Below are positions 1 through 6,959 of a DNA stretch of 9,114 bases, piece after piece. The translations under genes were made by a program, and so were the position numbers. Source of the DNA: Legionellales bacterium (GTDB taxonomy: Bacteria > Pseudomonadota > Gammaproteobacteria > PIVX01); assembly GCA_013215905.1 (NCBI GenBank), contig JABSQI010000048.1, positions 1 through 9,114 of the forward strand, given 5' to 3'. The notes beneath the pieces are model-generated. The model searched no databases, was not told the DNA's origin, and worked only from the letters and a program-made list of their open reading frames with translations. The stretch's first letter is position 1. Each line of letters opens with the position of its first letter.

Positions 1-1
1 T

Positions 2-175
2 TTATTTATTGGTACAATGCATTCCTTCTTAAATAGATTTATTGTAATTCCTTTTTCTTCATTTCATAATAATCTAATTAAAGGAGAAAAAATGTTCATA
101 CAATGTCAAACATCAGACATTTTTGAAAAATTTAGAAAAGAAAAAAAATGCTGTGATAGTTGCATAATATTATAG
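2..175 (+). CDS. C-terminal end of an unrecognised protein with a CaaX-like terminus (partial at left edge)
   Basis: I do not recognise this gene. One frame stays open from the left edge for 57 codons to a TAG at 173-175, so it is most simply the 3' end of a larger gene starting outside the window. Alternative starts inside are ATG at 17 (52 residues) and ATG at 92 (27 residues); the latter has a very good Shine-Dalgarno sequence. The last residues are lysine-rich (EKFRKEKK) and run directly into CCDSCIIL, which has the form of a eukaryotic prenylation signal: Cys, two aliphatic residues, then Leu, with two more Cys just upstream. The end closely matches that of the next gene, which begins 19 bases later on the same strand, so the two are probably co-transcribed. 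No other similarity between the two is visible. A reading frame this short in AT-rich DNA could be open by chance; the matching ends argue against that. Function is unknown; a host-targeted effector is an inference. Confidence 0.6.
   Translation, partial: LFIGTMHSFLNRFIVIPFSSFHNNLIKGEKMFIQCQTSDIFEKFRKEKKCCDSCIIL
80..86 (+). promoter_or_regulatory. Strong Shine-Dalgarno sequence ahead of an internal ATG
   Basis: AAAGGAG lies five bases before the ATG at 92. In the open frame that enters from the left edge these bases also encode Lys-Gly-Glu, so the match may be coincidental. If it is used, it would produce a 27-residue peptide consisting of little more than a lysine-rich stretch and the CCDSCIIL end. 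It is recorded because it decides between a long partial gene and a very small complete one. Confidence 0.4.
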
Positions 176-194
176 AAAATATTAGGAGATAAAA

Positions 195-776
195 ATGAAA
201 AAATTAATTCTAACAACAATCTTGATAATTTTAGCAAATACAATATATGCAGATGGAATAACAGATGATATAGAGCAGTATCTTGGACAATATCCTGATA
301 GAATTAGTCCAGATGGATGGGTAATATTTCCAGCAAATATATTGATAGATAATGTAAAAGATTTTAGTACAGAATGTGAATATAGAGTGTACACAGCAGG
401 AAATAGATGGTTAACACACGGGTATGTTAGTGCAAAAATAGCACGTTTTGTATGGCCACACTGTCCATTTAAGCATGTATATCTTAAAGTTACAAATGAT
501 AGAAAAAATGACCTTGTTAATGAACAAAAAGAAACTGAAATATATCAAATAACTAAATTAGAAGAGAAATGTCCTTCTTACTTAAGATATATTAAGAAAA
601 AAGAACAAGAAGAAATAAATAAGTTAAATGTTTTGTTACACCAAATTGATGTCAAAATAAATCAACTTAAAAAGAGTCAAGATAGTGTTGAATTAATAGT
701 AAAAATGGACACAGAAATTAAAAAATTAAAGAAGCAAGCTAATAAAACTTGCTATGACAATTGTGTGATACTGTAA
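195..776 (+). CDS. Unrecognised protein with signal peptide, helical basic C-terminal region and CaaX-like end
   Basis: I do not recognise the family. The 193-residue product starts with a typical Sec signal peptide: Lys2-Lys3, a hydrophobic core of Leu and Ile, and a likely signal peptidase I site after Ala19. The start is supported by AGGAG at 184-188, six bases upstream. Residues 20-125 are a mixed region rich in aromatic residues, possibly a small folded domain. Residues about 130-184 are strongly charged with regularly spaced Ile and Leu and probably form a helix or coiled coil. The end is basic (KKLKKQANK) followed by CYDNCVIL, a CaaX-type terminus with a second Cys (C186) four residues before C190. 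The five cysteines are at 61, 90, 126, 186 and 190, so periplasmic disulfides are an alternative explanation for the terminal pair. The gene follows the partial upstream gene by 19 bases, and the octapeptide ends match in five of eight positions. Low G+C and the lack of recognisable relatives suggest accessory DNA. Confidence 0.8.
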   Translation: MKKLILTTILIILANTIYADGITDDIEQYLGQYPDRISPDGWVIFPANILIDNVKDFSTECEYRVYTAGNRWLTHGYVSAKIARFVWPHCPFKHVYLKVTNDRKNDLVNEQKETEIYQITKLEEKCPSYLRYIKKKEQEEINKLNVLLHQIDVKINQLKKSQDSVELIVKMDTEIKKLKKQANKTCYDNCVIL

Positions 777-846
777 TAATTTATAAATTAAAATATAGAT
801 GTAAAGATTAAAAATAATTAGGTTTTTATATTGAGTAAATAAATAT

Positions 847-852
847 TATAAT
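847..852 (+). promoter_or_regulatory. Possible -10 element very close to the M15 peptidase start
   Basis: A perfect TATAAT lies seven bases before the ATG at 860. If used, transcription would begin almost at the start codon and the mRNA would be leaderless or nearly so, which fits the absence of a Shine-Dalgarno sequence here. No good -35 is seen at the expected distance, and such hexamers are frequent by chance in DNA this AT-rich. The alternative is read-through from the upstream gene across the 83-base gap, in which I see no terminator. Confidence 0.3.
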
Positions 853-859
853 AGATGTC

Positions 860-1939
860 ATGAAAACAAAAGCATACATAACATTTTTCTTGCTGTTATT
901 TTCTGTAAACGTATTTGCCCAATTTAAAGTATCGTTGCTTAAAAATGAGCAAATACAATTAATGAAAAAATATAAAGTACTATCTAATAATCCTCCAATA
1001 AATATTGCTAATTTAAGGAATCTAACAGTAGATTACTATAATTTTGACGGTAAGATTAAACAGGGTGAGCTTGTTGTTCATGCGACAATTGCCACAGCAC
1101 TAACAAATATATTTAAAGAGCTGCTAAAAATTAAATTTCCAATAAATAGGGTTGAGCTTGTTGAGCAACTTTTCATCAGTGGAGGGAATGATCCCGATAT
1201 TGCAAATATCACAAGTTCTTTTTATGATAGAAATATTGATAATGTTGGGGTGTACCATAGGTATGATAAAATTTTTGCGTCCAGAAATTCACCCAAATCA
1301 GCTATAAATACTATTATATCTTTGTTTAATCCAGTTATTGAAAATAAGAATAATAACGCATCACCTGCACATACTGAAATTAATAGTTCAATGAAATCTT
1401 TACATGCATATGGGTTTGCAATTGATATTAATCCTATTCAAAACCCAATAATATATTTTATGGCTGCCAATCAAATTAAGAATAAGAATGTTTCTGTTAC
1501 CCTAGATAAAGAGATCGACATAATTTTTGATAAAGGTATTGTTAGATATTTTCCATATCAAGGTATTAGGTATGCTAATCGTAAGCAGAAACGCAATGGT
1601 CTAAAAGATAGGCAAGGTATGGTTGAAGAGGTTGTTGAAATATTTTTAAAACATGGGATGAATGATTGGGGAGGAGACTGGGATATGCCTATAGATTATA
1701 TGCATTTTCAAATTCCAAAAGAACGCGCACTAATATTGGAAGAAATCGCGAATACAGAATCTCTACGGAAAGCAATAGATTTTTTTAACACTGCAAAGAA
1801 ATACTATAATATGAAAAAAACACATCTTGAAGCAGAATTTTCCATACCTTATGAGCATCATAATTCTTTATTAAAGTTATATCAAAAAAATCCAACACAG
1901 TTCTATTCACAATTAGAAAAATTGGTGAAATTAATTTAG
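860..1939 (+). CDS. Exported M15-family zinc peptidase (D-Ala-D-Ala carboxypeptidase / endopeptidase-like)
   Basis: This 359-residue product is an exported metallopeptidase of the M15 (VanY/M15C-like) group, whose members cut the peptide stems of peptidoglycan. A signal peptide is evident at residues 1-20 with the cleavage signal VFA before Gln21. The zinc-binding signature is present: Ser-x-His (H182) with Gly185 and D189 in LHAYGFAIDINP, then D279 and H282 in the late motif IDYMHFQ, preceded by the WGGDW typical of this group. The earlier family region around residues 56-124 (YYNFDGK, GELVV, ITSSFYDR with R124) is also recognisable but diverged. The last 70 residues after the catalytic core are a helical extension beyond the usual end of the family. 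The ATG at 860 is chosen because it begins the signal peptide and a stop lies just upstream in frame. Likely role: periplasmic cell-wall remodelling or secreted lysis activity. Substrate is unknown. All four expected metal/catalytic residues are intact, so activity is plausible. Confidence 0.9.
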   Translation: MKTKAYITFFLLLFSVNVFAQFKVSLLKNEQIQLMKKYKVLSNNPPINIANLRNLTVDYYNFDGKIKQGELVVHATIATALTNIFKELLKIKFPINRVELVEQLFISGGNDPDIANITSSFYDRNIDNVGVYHRYDKIFASRNSPKSAINTIISLFNPVIENKNNNASPAHTEINSSMKSLHAYGFAIDINPIQNPIIYFMAANQIKNKNVSVTLDKEIDIIFDKGIVRYFPYQGIRYANRKQKRNGLKDRQGMVEEVVEIFLKHGMNDWGGDWDMPIDYMHFQIPKERALILEEIANTESLRKAIDFFNTAKKYYNMKKTHLEAEFSIPYEHHNSLLKLYQKNPTQFYSQLEKLVKLI

Positions 1940-1945
1940 CTATTG

Positions 1946-1969
1946 TTTGAAATATGAAATAATTTCAAA
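1946..1969. repeat. AT-rich inverted repeat in convergent spacer, weak terminator candidate
   Basis: TTTGAAAT (1946-1953) and ATTTCAAA (1962-1969) form a perfect eight-base stem with an eight-base loop, seven bases after the stop of the peptidase gene. It sits between convergent genes, the right place for a bidirectional terminator. The stem has a single G-C pair and no clear T-run follows on either strand, so an intrinsic terminator is possible but poorly supported. Confidence 0.35.
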
Positions 1970-1993
1970 TATATAGTATAGTTTAATATATTC

Positions 1994-2007
1994 TTATACT
2001 AGTATAA
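1994..2007. repeat. Perfect 14-base palindrome TTATACTAGTATAA
   Basis: A gapless palindrome in the convergent spacer, 19 bases before the end of the small membrane-protein gene on the other strand. A gapless palindrome of this length is more like a protein-binding site than an RNA hairpin, since it leaves no loop. Chance is not negligible in this composition, and no second copy was noticed in the window. Confidence 0.4.
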
Positions 2008-2025
2008 CCGTACCAAATGAGTTTT

Positions 2026-2226
2026 TTATTTAAATATATTAATAAAGATAGTTATTATAACACTTACTATTATGCAACTTGCAATTGGAAAATAAAAACT
2101 CCAATCACTAATTTGAAAAAAAATGTCTCCTGGTAGACGCCCAAGACCTAATTTTTTAATATAGGGATATAAAAGACCTACAATAATAAATAAAATTCCA
2201 GTAATGATTAAGTGGTTTCTAAGCAT
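2026..2226 (-). CDS. Small two-helix membrane protein, DUF2905 family
   Basis: A 66-residue protein of the DUF2905 type, a family of small bacterial membrane proteins of unknown function. The first membrane helix is at about residues 5-24 and the second at about 44-64. Between them is the family hallmark LGRLPGDI (residues 28-35) followed by aromatic residues. Length and layout are those of a complete family member. The ATG is the natural start, although no Shine-Dalgarno sequence is seen before it. It lies 138 bases downstream of uvrA on the same strand, so it may be a separate unit with its own weak promoter (2267-2295) or be read with uvrA. Nothing in the context reveals its role. Confidence 0.87.
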   Translation of the reverse strand: MLRNHLIITGILFIIVGLLYPYIKKLGLGRLPGDIFFQISDWSFYFPIASCIIVSVIITIFINIFK

Positions 2227-2266
2227 AGCGTTATTATTTTATAATAATACTATAAATAATTTAGAT

Positions 2267-2295
2267 ATAGTATTGTACTTTAATAAAAAATTCAA
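2267..2295 (-). promoter_or_regulatory. Possible promoter of the DUF2905 gene
   Basis: On the minus strand TTGAAT (2290-2295) and TACTAT (2267-2272) are separated by 17 bases. Each matches the sigma-70 consensus in four of six bases. Transcription would start about 30-35 bases before the ATG. The surrounding 138-base gap is very AT-rich, so the support is modest. Confidence 0.3.
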
Positions 2296-2364
2296 ATTAT
2301 TATATTTTACATTTTAATATATTTTTTCGTGTAACTATACTGAAATAACATGTATTTTTTTGAA

Positions 2365-5205
2365 TTATAGTGACTGTATTCTATCAAGATGTTTTTTGAG
2401 ATAAACCCCAGTGTATGATTTTTTATTTTTCATAACCTCTTTTGGAGTACCAGTAGCTATTATCCTTCCTCCATTATCTCCTCCTTCAGGACCTAAATCA
2501 ATTATCCAGTCAGCACATTTTATTATATCTAGATTGTGCTCTATTACTAAAATAGTATTTCCTTTATTTCTTAATTTCATAAGTACAGTTAGTAATTGCT
2601 CTATATCATGAAAATGTAATCCTGTAGTTGGTTCATCTAAGATATAAAGTGTATTTCCTGTACTTCTTCTTGATAATTCTTTTGATAATTTTATTCTTTG
2701 AGCTTCTCCACCAGATAATGTAGTAGCACTTTGTCCAAGACATATATAAGAAAGACCGACATCTATTAAAGTTTGAAGCTTATTAGCTATAGAAGGAATT
2801 GCATCAAAGAAAACCCTTGCTTCTTCTACGTTCATTTCTAAAACTTGATGAATATTTTTACCTTTATAATATATTTCTAAGGTCTCATTATTATATCTTT
2901 TACCTTTACATTGATCGCAATGAACATATACATCAGCTAAAAAATGCATCTCAACTTTAATAAGGCCATCTCCTTGGCACGATTCGCAGCGCCCGCCCTT
3001 TACATTGAAGCTAAACCTGCCTGGTTTGTATCCTCTAGAACGAGCTTCTGTTGTGCCAGCAAATAACTCTCTTATGTGGATAAATAAACCAGTATATGTA
3101 GCTGGGTTAGAACGAGGTGTTCTACCAATAGGACTTTGGGTTATATTGATAACATTGGTTAATAAATCTGTATTTTCTATTGTTGCATGTACCTCATCAG
3201 GTAGTTGGGTGTCATTTCTAAATAATTTATTTCTGATTAGAGGATATAAAGTATCATTAATAAGGCTTGATTTTCCAGAACCCGAAACACCCGTTATGCA
3301 TGTTAGTAAGCCTAATGGAATTTCAACAGAAACATTTTTTAAATTATTTTTATCTACATTCTCTAATTTAATAATCTTTGAATGATCAATAGTGTGAGGG
3401 GCATCTGATGAATGTATTTTCCTTTTCCCACTTAAATATTTTCCCGTAAGAGACTTAGGAGAATTTTTAATCTGTGTAGGTGTGCCACTGGCTACTATCT
3501 CTCCTCCATGGATGCCTGCTCCTGGACCAATGTCTATAACATGGTCTGCCATTAGTATTGCATCCTCGTCATGTTCTACTACTATAACTGTATTGCCGAG
3601 TTCTTTGAGTCTAGTAAGAGTCGATAGTAATCGATCGTTATCTCTTTGATGTAAACCAATAGAAGGTTCATCTAGAATATACATTACTCCAACTAATCCT
3701 GAACCAATTTGACTTGCTAGTCTAATTCTTTGAGCTTCTCCTCCTGATAGTGTATCAGCTGATCTTGATAAAGTTAGGTAGTTTAATCCTACATTCATTA
3801 AGAAAGATAAGCGATCTTGTATTTCTTTGGTAATTTTTTCAGCTATTTTTTGTTGTTGTCCTTTAAGATTCAAATTACTGAAAAAATTCGTAGCATCAGA
3901 TATCGATAAATTAGCAATTTGTGGCAGTGATGTTTTGTTAATAAAAACGTTTCTTGATGTGGTAGATAGCCTATCTCCATGACATTCGTTACAATCTTTT
4001 ATTGATAGATATTTAGAAAGCTCTTCTCTAACAATATTTGAATCTGTATCATGCAGACGTCTTTCCATATTAGGAATGACTCCTTCAAATGGGTGTTTTT
4101 TTTGATAAACAGTGCCCTGGCTGTTTGCATAGTGAAAACTAATCTCTTGGCTACCGCTTCCATAAAGAATAATATTTTTAATTTTTTTAGATAATTTTGC
4201 GTATGGGATGTTGATATCAAAGTTATAATGTACTGCAAGGCTTTTCAGCATACTAAAATAGAAAAATTTTCTACTATCCCATCCTTTAATAGCTCCTTGA
4301 GCAATTGTTAGAGATGGGTCATGAATTATCTTATTCATATCAAAATATTGATCAACACCCAACCCGTTACATTTTGAACATGCACCTAATGGATTATTAA
4401 ATGAAAATAATCTTGGCTCGAGTTTTGGAGCGCTAAATCCACATTCAATGCATGAATACTTTGTTGAAAATATCCAATGTGTATTTTCGTCAATTTCTCT
4501 TACGTGAATAATACCATCTGTAAAATTTATAATATGTTCTAATGATTCAGAAAGTCTTGATTCAATACCGGGTTTTATTTTTACTCTATCTACTATTACT
4601 TCAATAGTGTGTTTGATATTTTTTTTAAGTTTTGGAGGAGAATCTAGCTCATATATTTTTGAATCTATAATTGCTCTAATATACCCTTGAGACCTTAATT
4701 TATTTAGTAGATCTATGTGTTCACCTTTTTGGTTTTGTACTACTGGTGCTAGTAACATTATTTTAGTGCCACTTTTTAGTTTCTTTAATTGTTTAACTAT
4801 TTGGCTGATAGATTGAGCTTGAAGTTTGATTTTAGGGTGATTGGGGCAATGGGGTACTCCTACCCTGGCAAATAGTAATCTTAAATAATCATGAATTTCT
4901 GTTATAGTTCCTACTGTAGATCTTGGATTATGGCTAGTTGCTTTTTGTTCAATTGATATTGCGGGCGATAGTCCTTCAATATGATCTACATCTGGTTTCT
5001 CCATTACAGATAAAAATTGCCTGGCGTATGCTGATAGGGATTCTACATATTTTCTTTGGCCTTCAGCGTATAAAGTATCGAAGGCTAGAGATGACTTACC
5101 TGAGCCAGAAAGCCCTGTTATTACTACTAATTTGTCTCTGGGGATTGTCAGATCTATGTTTTTTAGATTATGAGTTTTAGCCCCTTTAATATTGATGTTG
5201 CTCAT
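2365..5205 (-). CDS. uvrA: UvrA, excinuclease ABC subunit A
   Basis: UvrA is the cytoplasmic damage-recognition ATPase of nucleotide excision repair; as a dimer with UvrB it scans DNA and loads UvrB at lesions. The product is 946 residues, close to the 940 of E. coli. In order it has Walker A GLSGSGKS (31-38), a first zinc module with Cys252, 255, 276 and 279, ABC signature LSGGE (486-490), Walker B ILDEP (510-514), a second Walker A GVSGSGKS (639-646), the second zinc module Cys740, 743, 763 and 766, signature LSGGE (830-834) and Walker B ILDEP (855-859). All nucleotide and zinc residues are intact. The frame can be extended ten codons to a GTG at 5235, but the ATG at 5205 matches the family N-terminus ([16 protein letters not shown]) and the GTG would lie upstream of the likely -10 element. 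No good Shine-Dalgarno sequence precedes either. It is divergent from ssb, as in E. coli; no LexA-type operator is seen. Confidence 0.99.
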   Translation of the reverse strand: MSNINIKGAKTHNLKNIDLTIPRDKLVVITGLSGSGKSSLAFDTLYAEGQRKYVESLSAYARQFLSVMEKPDVDHIEGLSPAISIEQKATSHNPRSTVGTITEIHDYLRLLFARVGVPHCPNHPKIKLQAQSISQIVKQLKKLKSGTKIMLLAPVVQNQKGEHIDLLNKLRSQGYIRAIIDSKIYELDSPPKLKKNIKHTIEVIVDRVKIKPGIESRLSESLEHIINFTDGIIHVREIDENTHWIFSTKYSCIECGFSAPKLEPRLFSFNNPLGACSKCNGLGVDQYFDMNKIIHDPSLTIAQGAIKGWDSRKFFYFSMLKSLAVHYNFDINIPYAKLSKKIKNIILYGSGSQEISFHYANSQGTVYQKKHPFEGVIPNMERRLHDTDSNIVREELSKYLSIKDCNECHGDRLSTTSRNVFINKTSLPQIANLSISDATNFFSNLNLKGQQQKIAEKITKEIQDRLSFLMNVGLNYLTLSRSADTLSGGEAQRIRLASQIGSGLVGVMYILDEPSIGLHQRDNDRLLSTLTRLKELGNTVIVVEHDEDAILMADHVIDIGPGAGIHGGEIVASGTPTQIKNSPKSLTGKYLSGKRKIHSSDAPHTIDHSKIIKLENVDKNNLKNVSVEIPLGLLTCITGVSGSGKSSLINDTLYPLIRNKLFRNDTQLPDEVHATIENTDLLTNVINITQSPIGRTPRSNPATYTGLFIHIRELFAGTTEARSRGYKPGRFSFNVKGGRCESCQGDGLIKVEMHFLADVYVHCDQCKGKRYNNETLEIYYKGKNIHQVLEMNVEEARVFFDAIPSIANKLQTLIDVGLSYICLGQSATTLSGGEAQRIKLSKELSRRSTGNTLYILDEPTTGLHFHDIEQLLTVLMKLRNKGNTILVIEHNLDIIKCADWIIDLGPEGGDNGGRIIATGTPKEVMKNKKSYTGVYLKKHLDRIQSL

Positions 5206-5238
5206 TTTGTTTATAGTTTTAAGAATGTAAAACACACT

Positions 5239-5244
5239 ATTATA
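5239..5244 (-). promoter_or_regulatory. Likely -10 element of uvrA
   Basis: A perfect TATAAT on the minus strand lies 33 bases before the uvrA ATG at 5205, so the transcript would start near 5232 with a leader of about 25-30 bases. A convincing -35 at normal spacing is not seen; TAGACA (5256-5261) is only 11 bases away. This position favours the ATG at 5205 over the GTG at 5235 as start. Confidence 0.4.
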
Positions 5245-5290
5245 TATTGATATTTTGTCTAGGTATATTTAATTATTTTGGATAAAACTG

Positions 5291-5320
5291 TTGACAAAAT
5301 TGTTACCTATAGTGTAAAAT
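5291..5320 (+). promoter_or_regulatory. Distal candidate promoter of ssb
   Basis: A consensus -35 TTGACA (5291-5296) is followed after 18 bases by TAAAAT (5315-5320), five of six matches to the -10 consensus. Transcripts would carry a leader of about 160 bases before ssb. In that leader I see no clear riboswitch, hairpin or conserved peptide. Confidence 0.5.
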
Positions 5321-5449
5321 AAGAACATATTTGCTCATTATAAGATCTGTTTTGGCAATTGTTGTCTAATAAAAAAAATGATAAAAAAACAGGTAGTTAT
5401 GATTGCTTAGATAAAGTATAGAAAAATTTAACCATTTTAAACAAATTCT

Positions 5450-5458
5450 TGGTATAAT
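5450..5458 (+). promoter_or_regulatory. Proximal extended -10 promoter of ssb
   Basis: TGGTATAAT is a perfect extended -10 element (TGn plus TATAAT at 5453-5458), which does not need a strong -35; indeed only TTAACC-like sequence lies upstream. Transcription would start near 5465, leaving a leader of about 23 bases that contains the ribosome binding site AGGAG at 5477-5481. Confidence 0.6.
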
Positions 5459-5487
5459 AATAGCTCATTTGTATACAGGAGATAATT

Positions 5488-5961
5488 ATGGCAAGGGGAG
5501 TTAATAAAGTTATTCTAGTTGGAAATATAGGTAATGATCCTGAAGTTCGGTATATGCCAAATGGTAGTGCTGTAACAAATGTGTCATTAGCTACTTCTGA
5601 TGTTTGGAAAGATAAGCAATCTGGAGAACAGCAGGAGCGGACAGAATGGCACCGAGTTGTATTTTTCAACAGGCTTGGTGAGATTGCAGGCGAGTATTTA
5701 CGTAAGGGATCCAAAATTTTTGTTGAAGGTAATTTGCGTACAAGAAAATGGCAAGATAAGAATAGCCAGGATCGTTATACAACAGAGATTATAGCGAATG
5801 AAATGCAGATGCTTGATAGTAAATCTCAACATGATATTAATAATACGATGGGCAGCAATATGGGCAGTAATAAAGATGATTTAGTATCGTCTACTCATAA
5901 TGGGCTTCCTGCACAAGAACGAGTAGAGGCAGCAGATTTTGATGACGATATTCCGTTTTAA
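5488..5961 (+). CDS. ssb: Single-stranded DNA-binding protein SSB
   Basis: SSB coats single-stranded DNA as a tetramer during replication, recombination and repair and recruits partner enzymes through its acidic tail. The 157-residue product has an N-terminal OB-fold (about 1-110) very close to E. coli SSB, including DNA-stacking Trp40, Trp54 and Trp88 and the blocks TEWHRVV and LRTRKW. A short linker of about 38 residues (rich in Asn, Ser, Gly, Asp) leads to the canonical tip DFDDDIPF. The linker is shorter than that of E. coli SSB (178 residues in all). AGGAG at 5477-5481 lies six bases before the ATG, fixing the start. Two candidate promoters lie upstream. The transporter gene begins 23 bases after its stop and is probably co-transcribed. 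G+C appears higher here than in the left part of the window, as expected for a conserved core gene. Confidence 0.99.
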   Translation: MARGVNKVILVGNIGNDPEVRYMPNGSAVTNVSLATSDVWKDKQSGEQQERTEWHRVVFFNRLGEIAGEYLRKGSKIFVEGNLRTRKWQDKNSQDRYTTEIIANEMQMLDSKSQHDINNTMGSNMGSNKDDLVSSTHNGLPAQERVEAADFDDDIPF

Positions 5962-5973
5962 ATAACTATTAAC

Positions 5974-5980
5974 AGGGGGA
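5974..5980 (+). promoter_or_regulatory. Purine-rich ribosome binding site deciding a TTG start
   Basis: AGGGGGA ends four bases before a TTG at 5985. The next in-frame ATG is at codon 56, inside the first predicted membrane helix region, so it could not give an intact transporter. Together these make the TTG the most likely start. Confidence 0.65.
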
Positions 5981-5984
5981 TACT

Positions 5985-6959
5985 TTGAATAATACAAATA
6001 TCGATGTAACATTACCAACAAAAAGAAATTTGAATCCTTTCTTAAATTTCTTTGTCTCAATATACTCATGGATATTTAAAAAAGGATATATTCAAGGTGT
6101 TTTTTGGATAGTTGTGGTTAGTCTGACTAGTAATGCAAATGATATATTTATGCGACTACTAGGTGCGCGATTAGAACCCGCTCAAATTGCTTTTTTTAGA
6201 TTTTTCTTTGCTGGTTTGATTTTACTACCTATTATGGTATATCAAGGTAAGCATACCTTCAAAACAGGTAGACCCGTCTTGCACGTTATTCGTGCTCTTA
6301 TGGGGTTTTTAGCTATATCATTCTGGTGTAAAGGGGTAACAATGGTACCTTTAGCTGCAGCTTCTACTATAGCATTGACTGTTCCTCTATTTGTGTTGCC
6401 ACTGGCATATTTGATATTAAAAGAAAAAGTGGGTTTACAAAGAACCTTAGCAACACTATGTGGATTTATTGGAATATGTGTCATGGTTATTCCAAATGAT
6501 GGAGCCAGCCAAATATTTGCTAGTAATACTAGTTTTGGAATGATGATGTTGATAGGAGCATCAGTATTGTTTGCTCTTAGTGATATTCTGAATAAATTTA
6601 TGGTTGAGCATGAAGGAACGTTGGCAATGTTGTTTTATTTTGCTCTTGGGACTTCTATTGCTGGTTTTGTTCCTGCTATGTATGTTTGGATTACTCCTAG
6701 TATATATGAGATATTTATTCTGTTTCTATTAGGGTTTGGCGGTAATTTTATCTTATATTGCCTATTAAAAGCTTTTAGCGCTACTGATGTATCTGCTTTA
6801 GCACCATATAGGTATTTAGAATTAATTTTTGCTGCATTTTTTGGATATATATTATTTGGCGAAGTAATTGGGGCTAATAACTTTATTGGGGCAGCGATTA
6901 TCGTTCCTGCTACTTTGAGTATTGCTTATTATGAGGTACGCAAACAGAAGAAAGATTAA
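5985..6959 (+). CDS. DMT-superfamily transporter with two EamA domains
   Basis: This 324-residue inner-membrane protein belongs to the drug/metabolite transporter superfamily. It has the expected ten membrane helices in two EamA repeats, about residues 37-168 and 182-314. The repeats end in the typical Pro...Glu pattern: VPLFVLPLAYLILKEKVG in the first and APYRY...YILFGEVIG in the second. A soluble N-terminal extension of about 36 residues precedes the first helix, and the C-terminus is lysine-rich (cytoplasmic). Some family members in intracellular bacteria take up S-adenosylmethionine, others export amino acids or metabolites; substrate cannot be read from the sequence. It starts with TTG, 23 bases after ssb, and is probably translated from the ssb transcript. 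Its TAA directly abuts the stop of yadH on the opposite strand. Confidence 0.93.
   Translation: MNNTNIDVTLPTKRNLNPFLNFFVSIYSWIFKKGYIQGVFWIVVVSLTSNANDIFMRLLGARLEPAQIAFFRFFFAGLILLPIMVYQGKHTFKTGRPVLHVIRALMGFLAISFWCKGVTMVPLAAASTIALTVPLFVLPLAYLILKEKVGLQRTLATLCGFIGICVMVIPNDGASQIFASNTSFGMMMLIGASVLFALSDILNKFMVEHEGTLAMLFYFALGTSIAGFVPAMYVWITPSIYEIFILFLLGFGGNFILYCLLKAFSATDVSALAPYRYLELIFAAFFGYILFGEVIGANNFIGAAIIVPATLSIAYYEVRKQKKD

Larger units (their letters stand above)
5206..5487. other. Divergent control region between uvrA and ssb
   Basis: This 282-base gap has AT-rich promoter-like sequence in both directions: one -10 candidate for uvrA and two promoter candidates for ssb (annotated separately). A 10-codon frame (5378-5410) lies within the ssb leader but lacks a ribosome binding site. 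No CTG-N10-CAG LexA-type site was found, so I see no sign of SOS control; lineages such as Legionella and Francisella are commonly described as lacking LexA, which would fit. Confidence 0.6.

Noticed and set aside
3005..3385. 126-codon open frame antisense to uvrA
   Set aside because: It lies wholly within conserved uvrA coding sequence covering the second Walker A and insertion region, and reads as a complementary shadow with no start signals or family resemblance.
5206..5235. Ten-codon N-terminal extension of uvrA starting at a GTG
   Set aside because: The family N-terminus begins at the ATG at 5205, the extension has no family counterpart, and the GTG lies upstream of the probable transcription start.
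5277..5285. Near-match to a DnaA box on the minus strand (TTATCCAAA)
   Set aside because: A single site with one mismatch, no cluster, no neighbouring replication genes; expected by chance.
5286..5310. Possible LexA operator near the ssb -35 element (CTGTTGACAAAATTGTTA)
   Set aside because: The CTG-N10-CAG spacing required for a LexA box of the E. coli type is absent; the resemblance is limited to the first half.
5378..5410. Ten-codon frame in the ssb leader (MIKKQVVMIA)
   Set aside because: No ribosome binding site, a poly-A context, and no sign of a regulatory hairpin; too short to support as a leader peptide.
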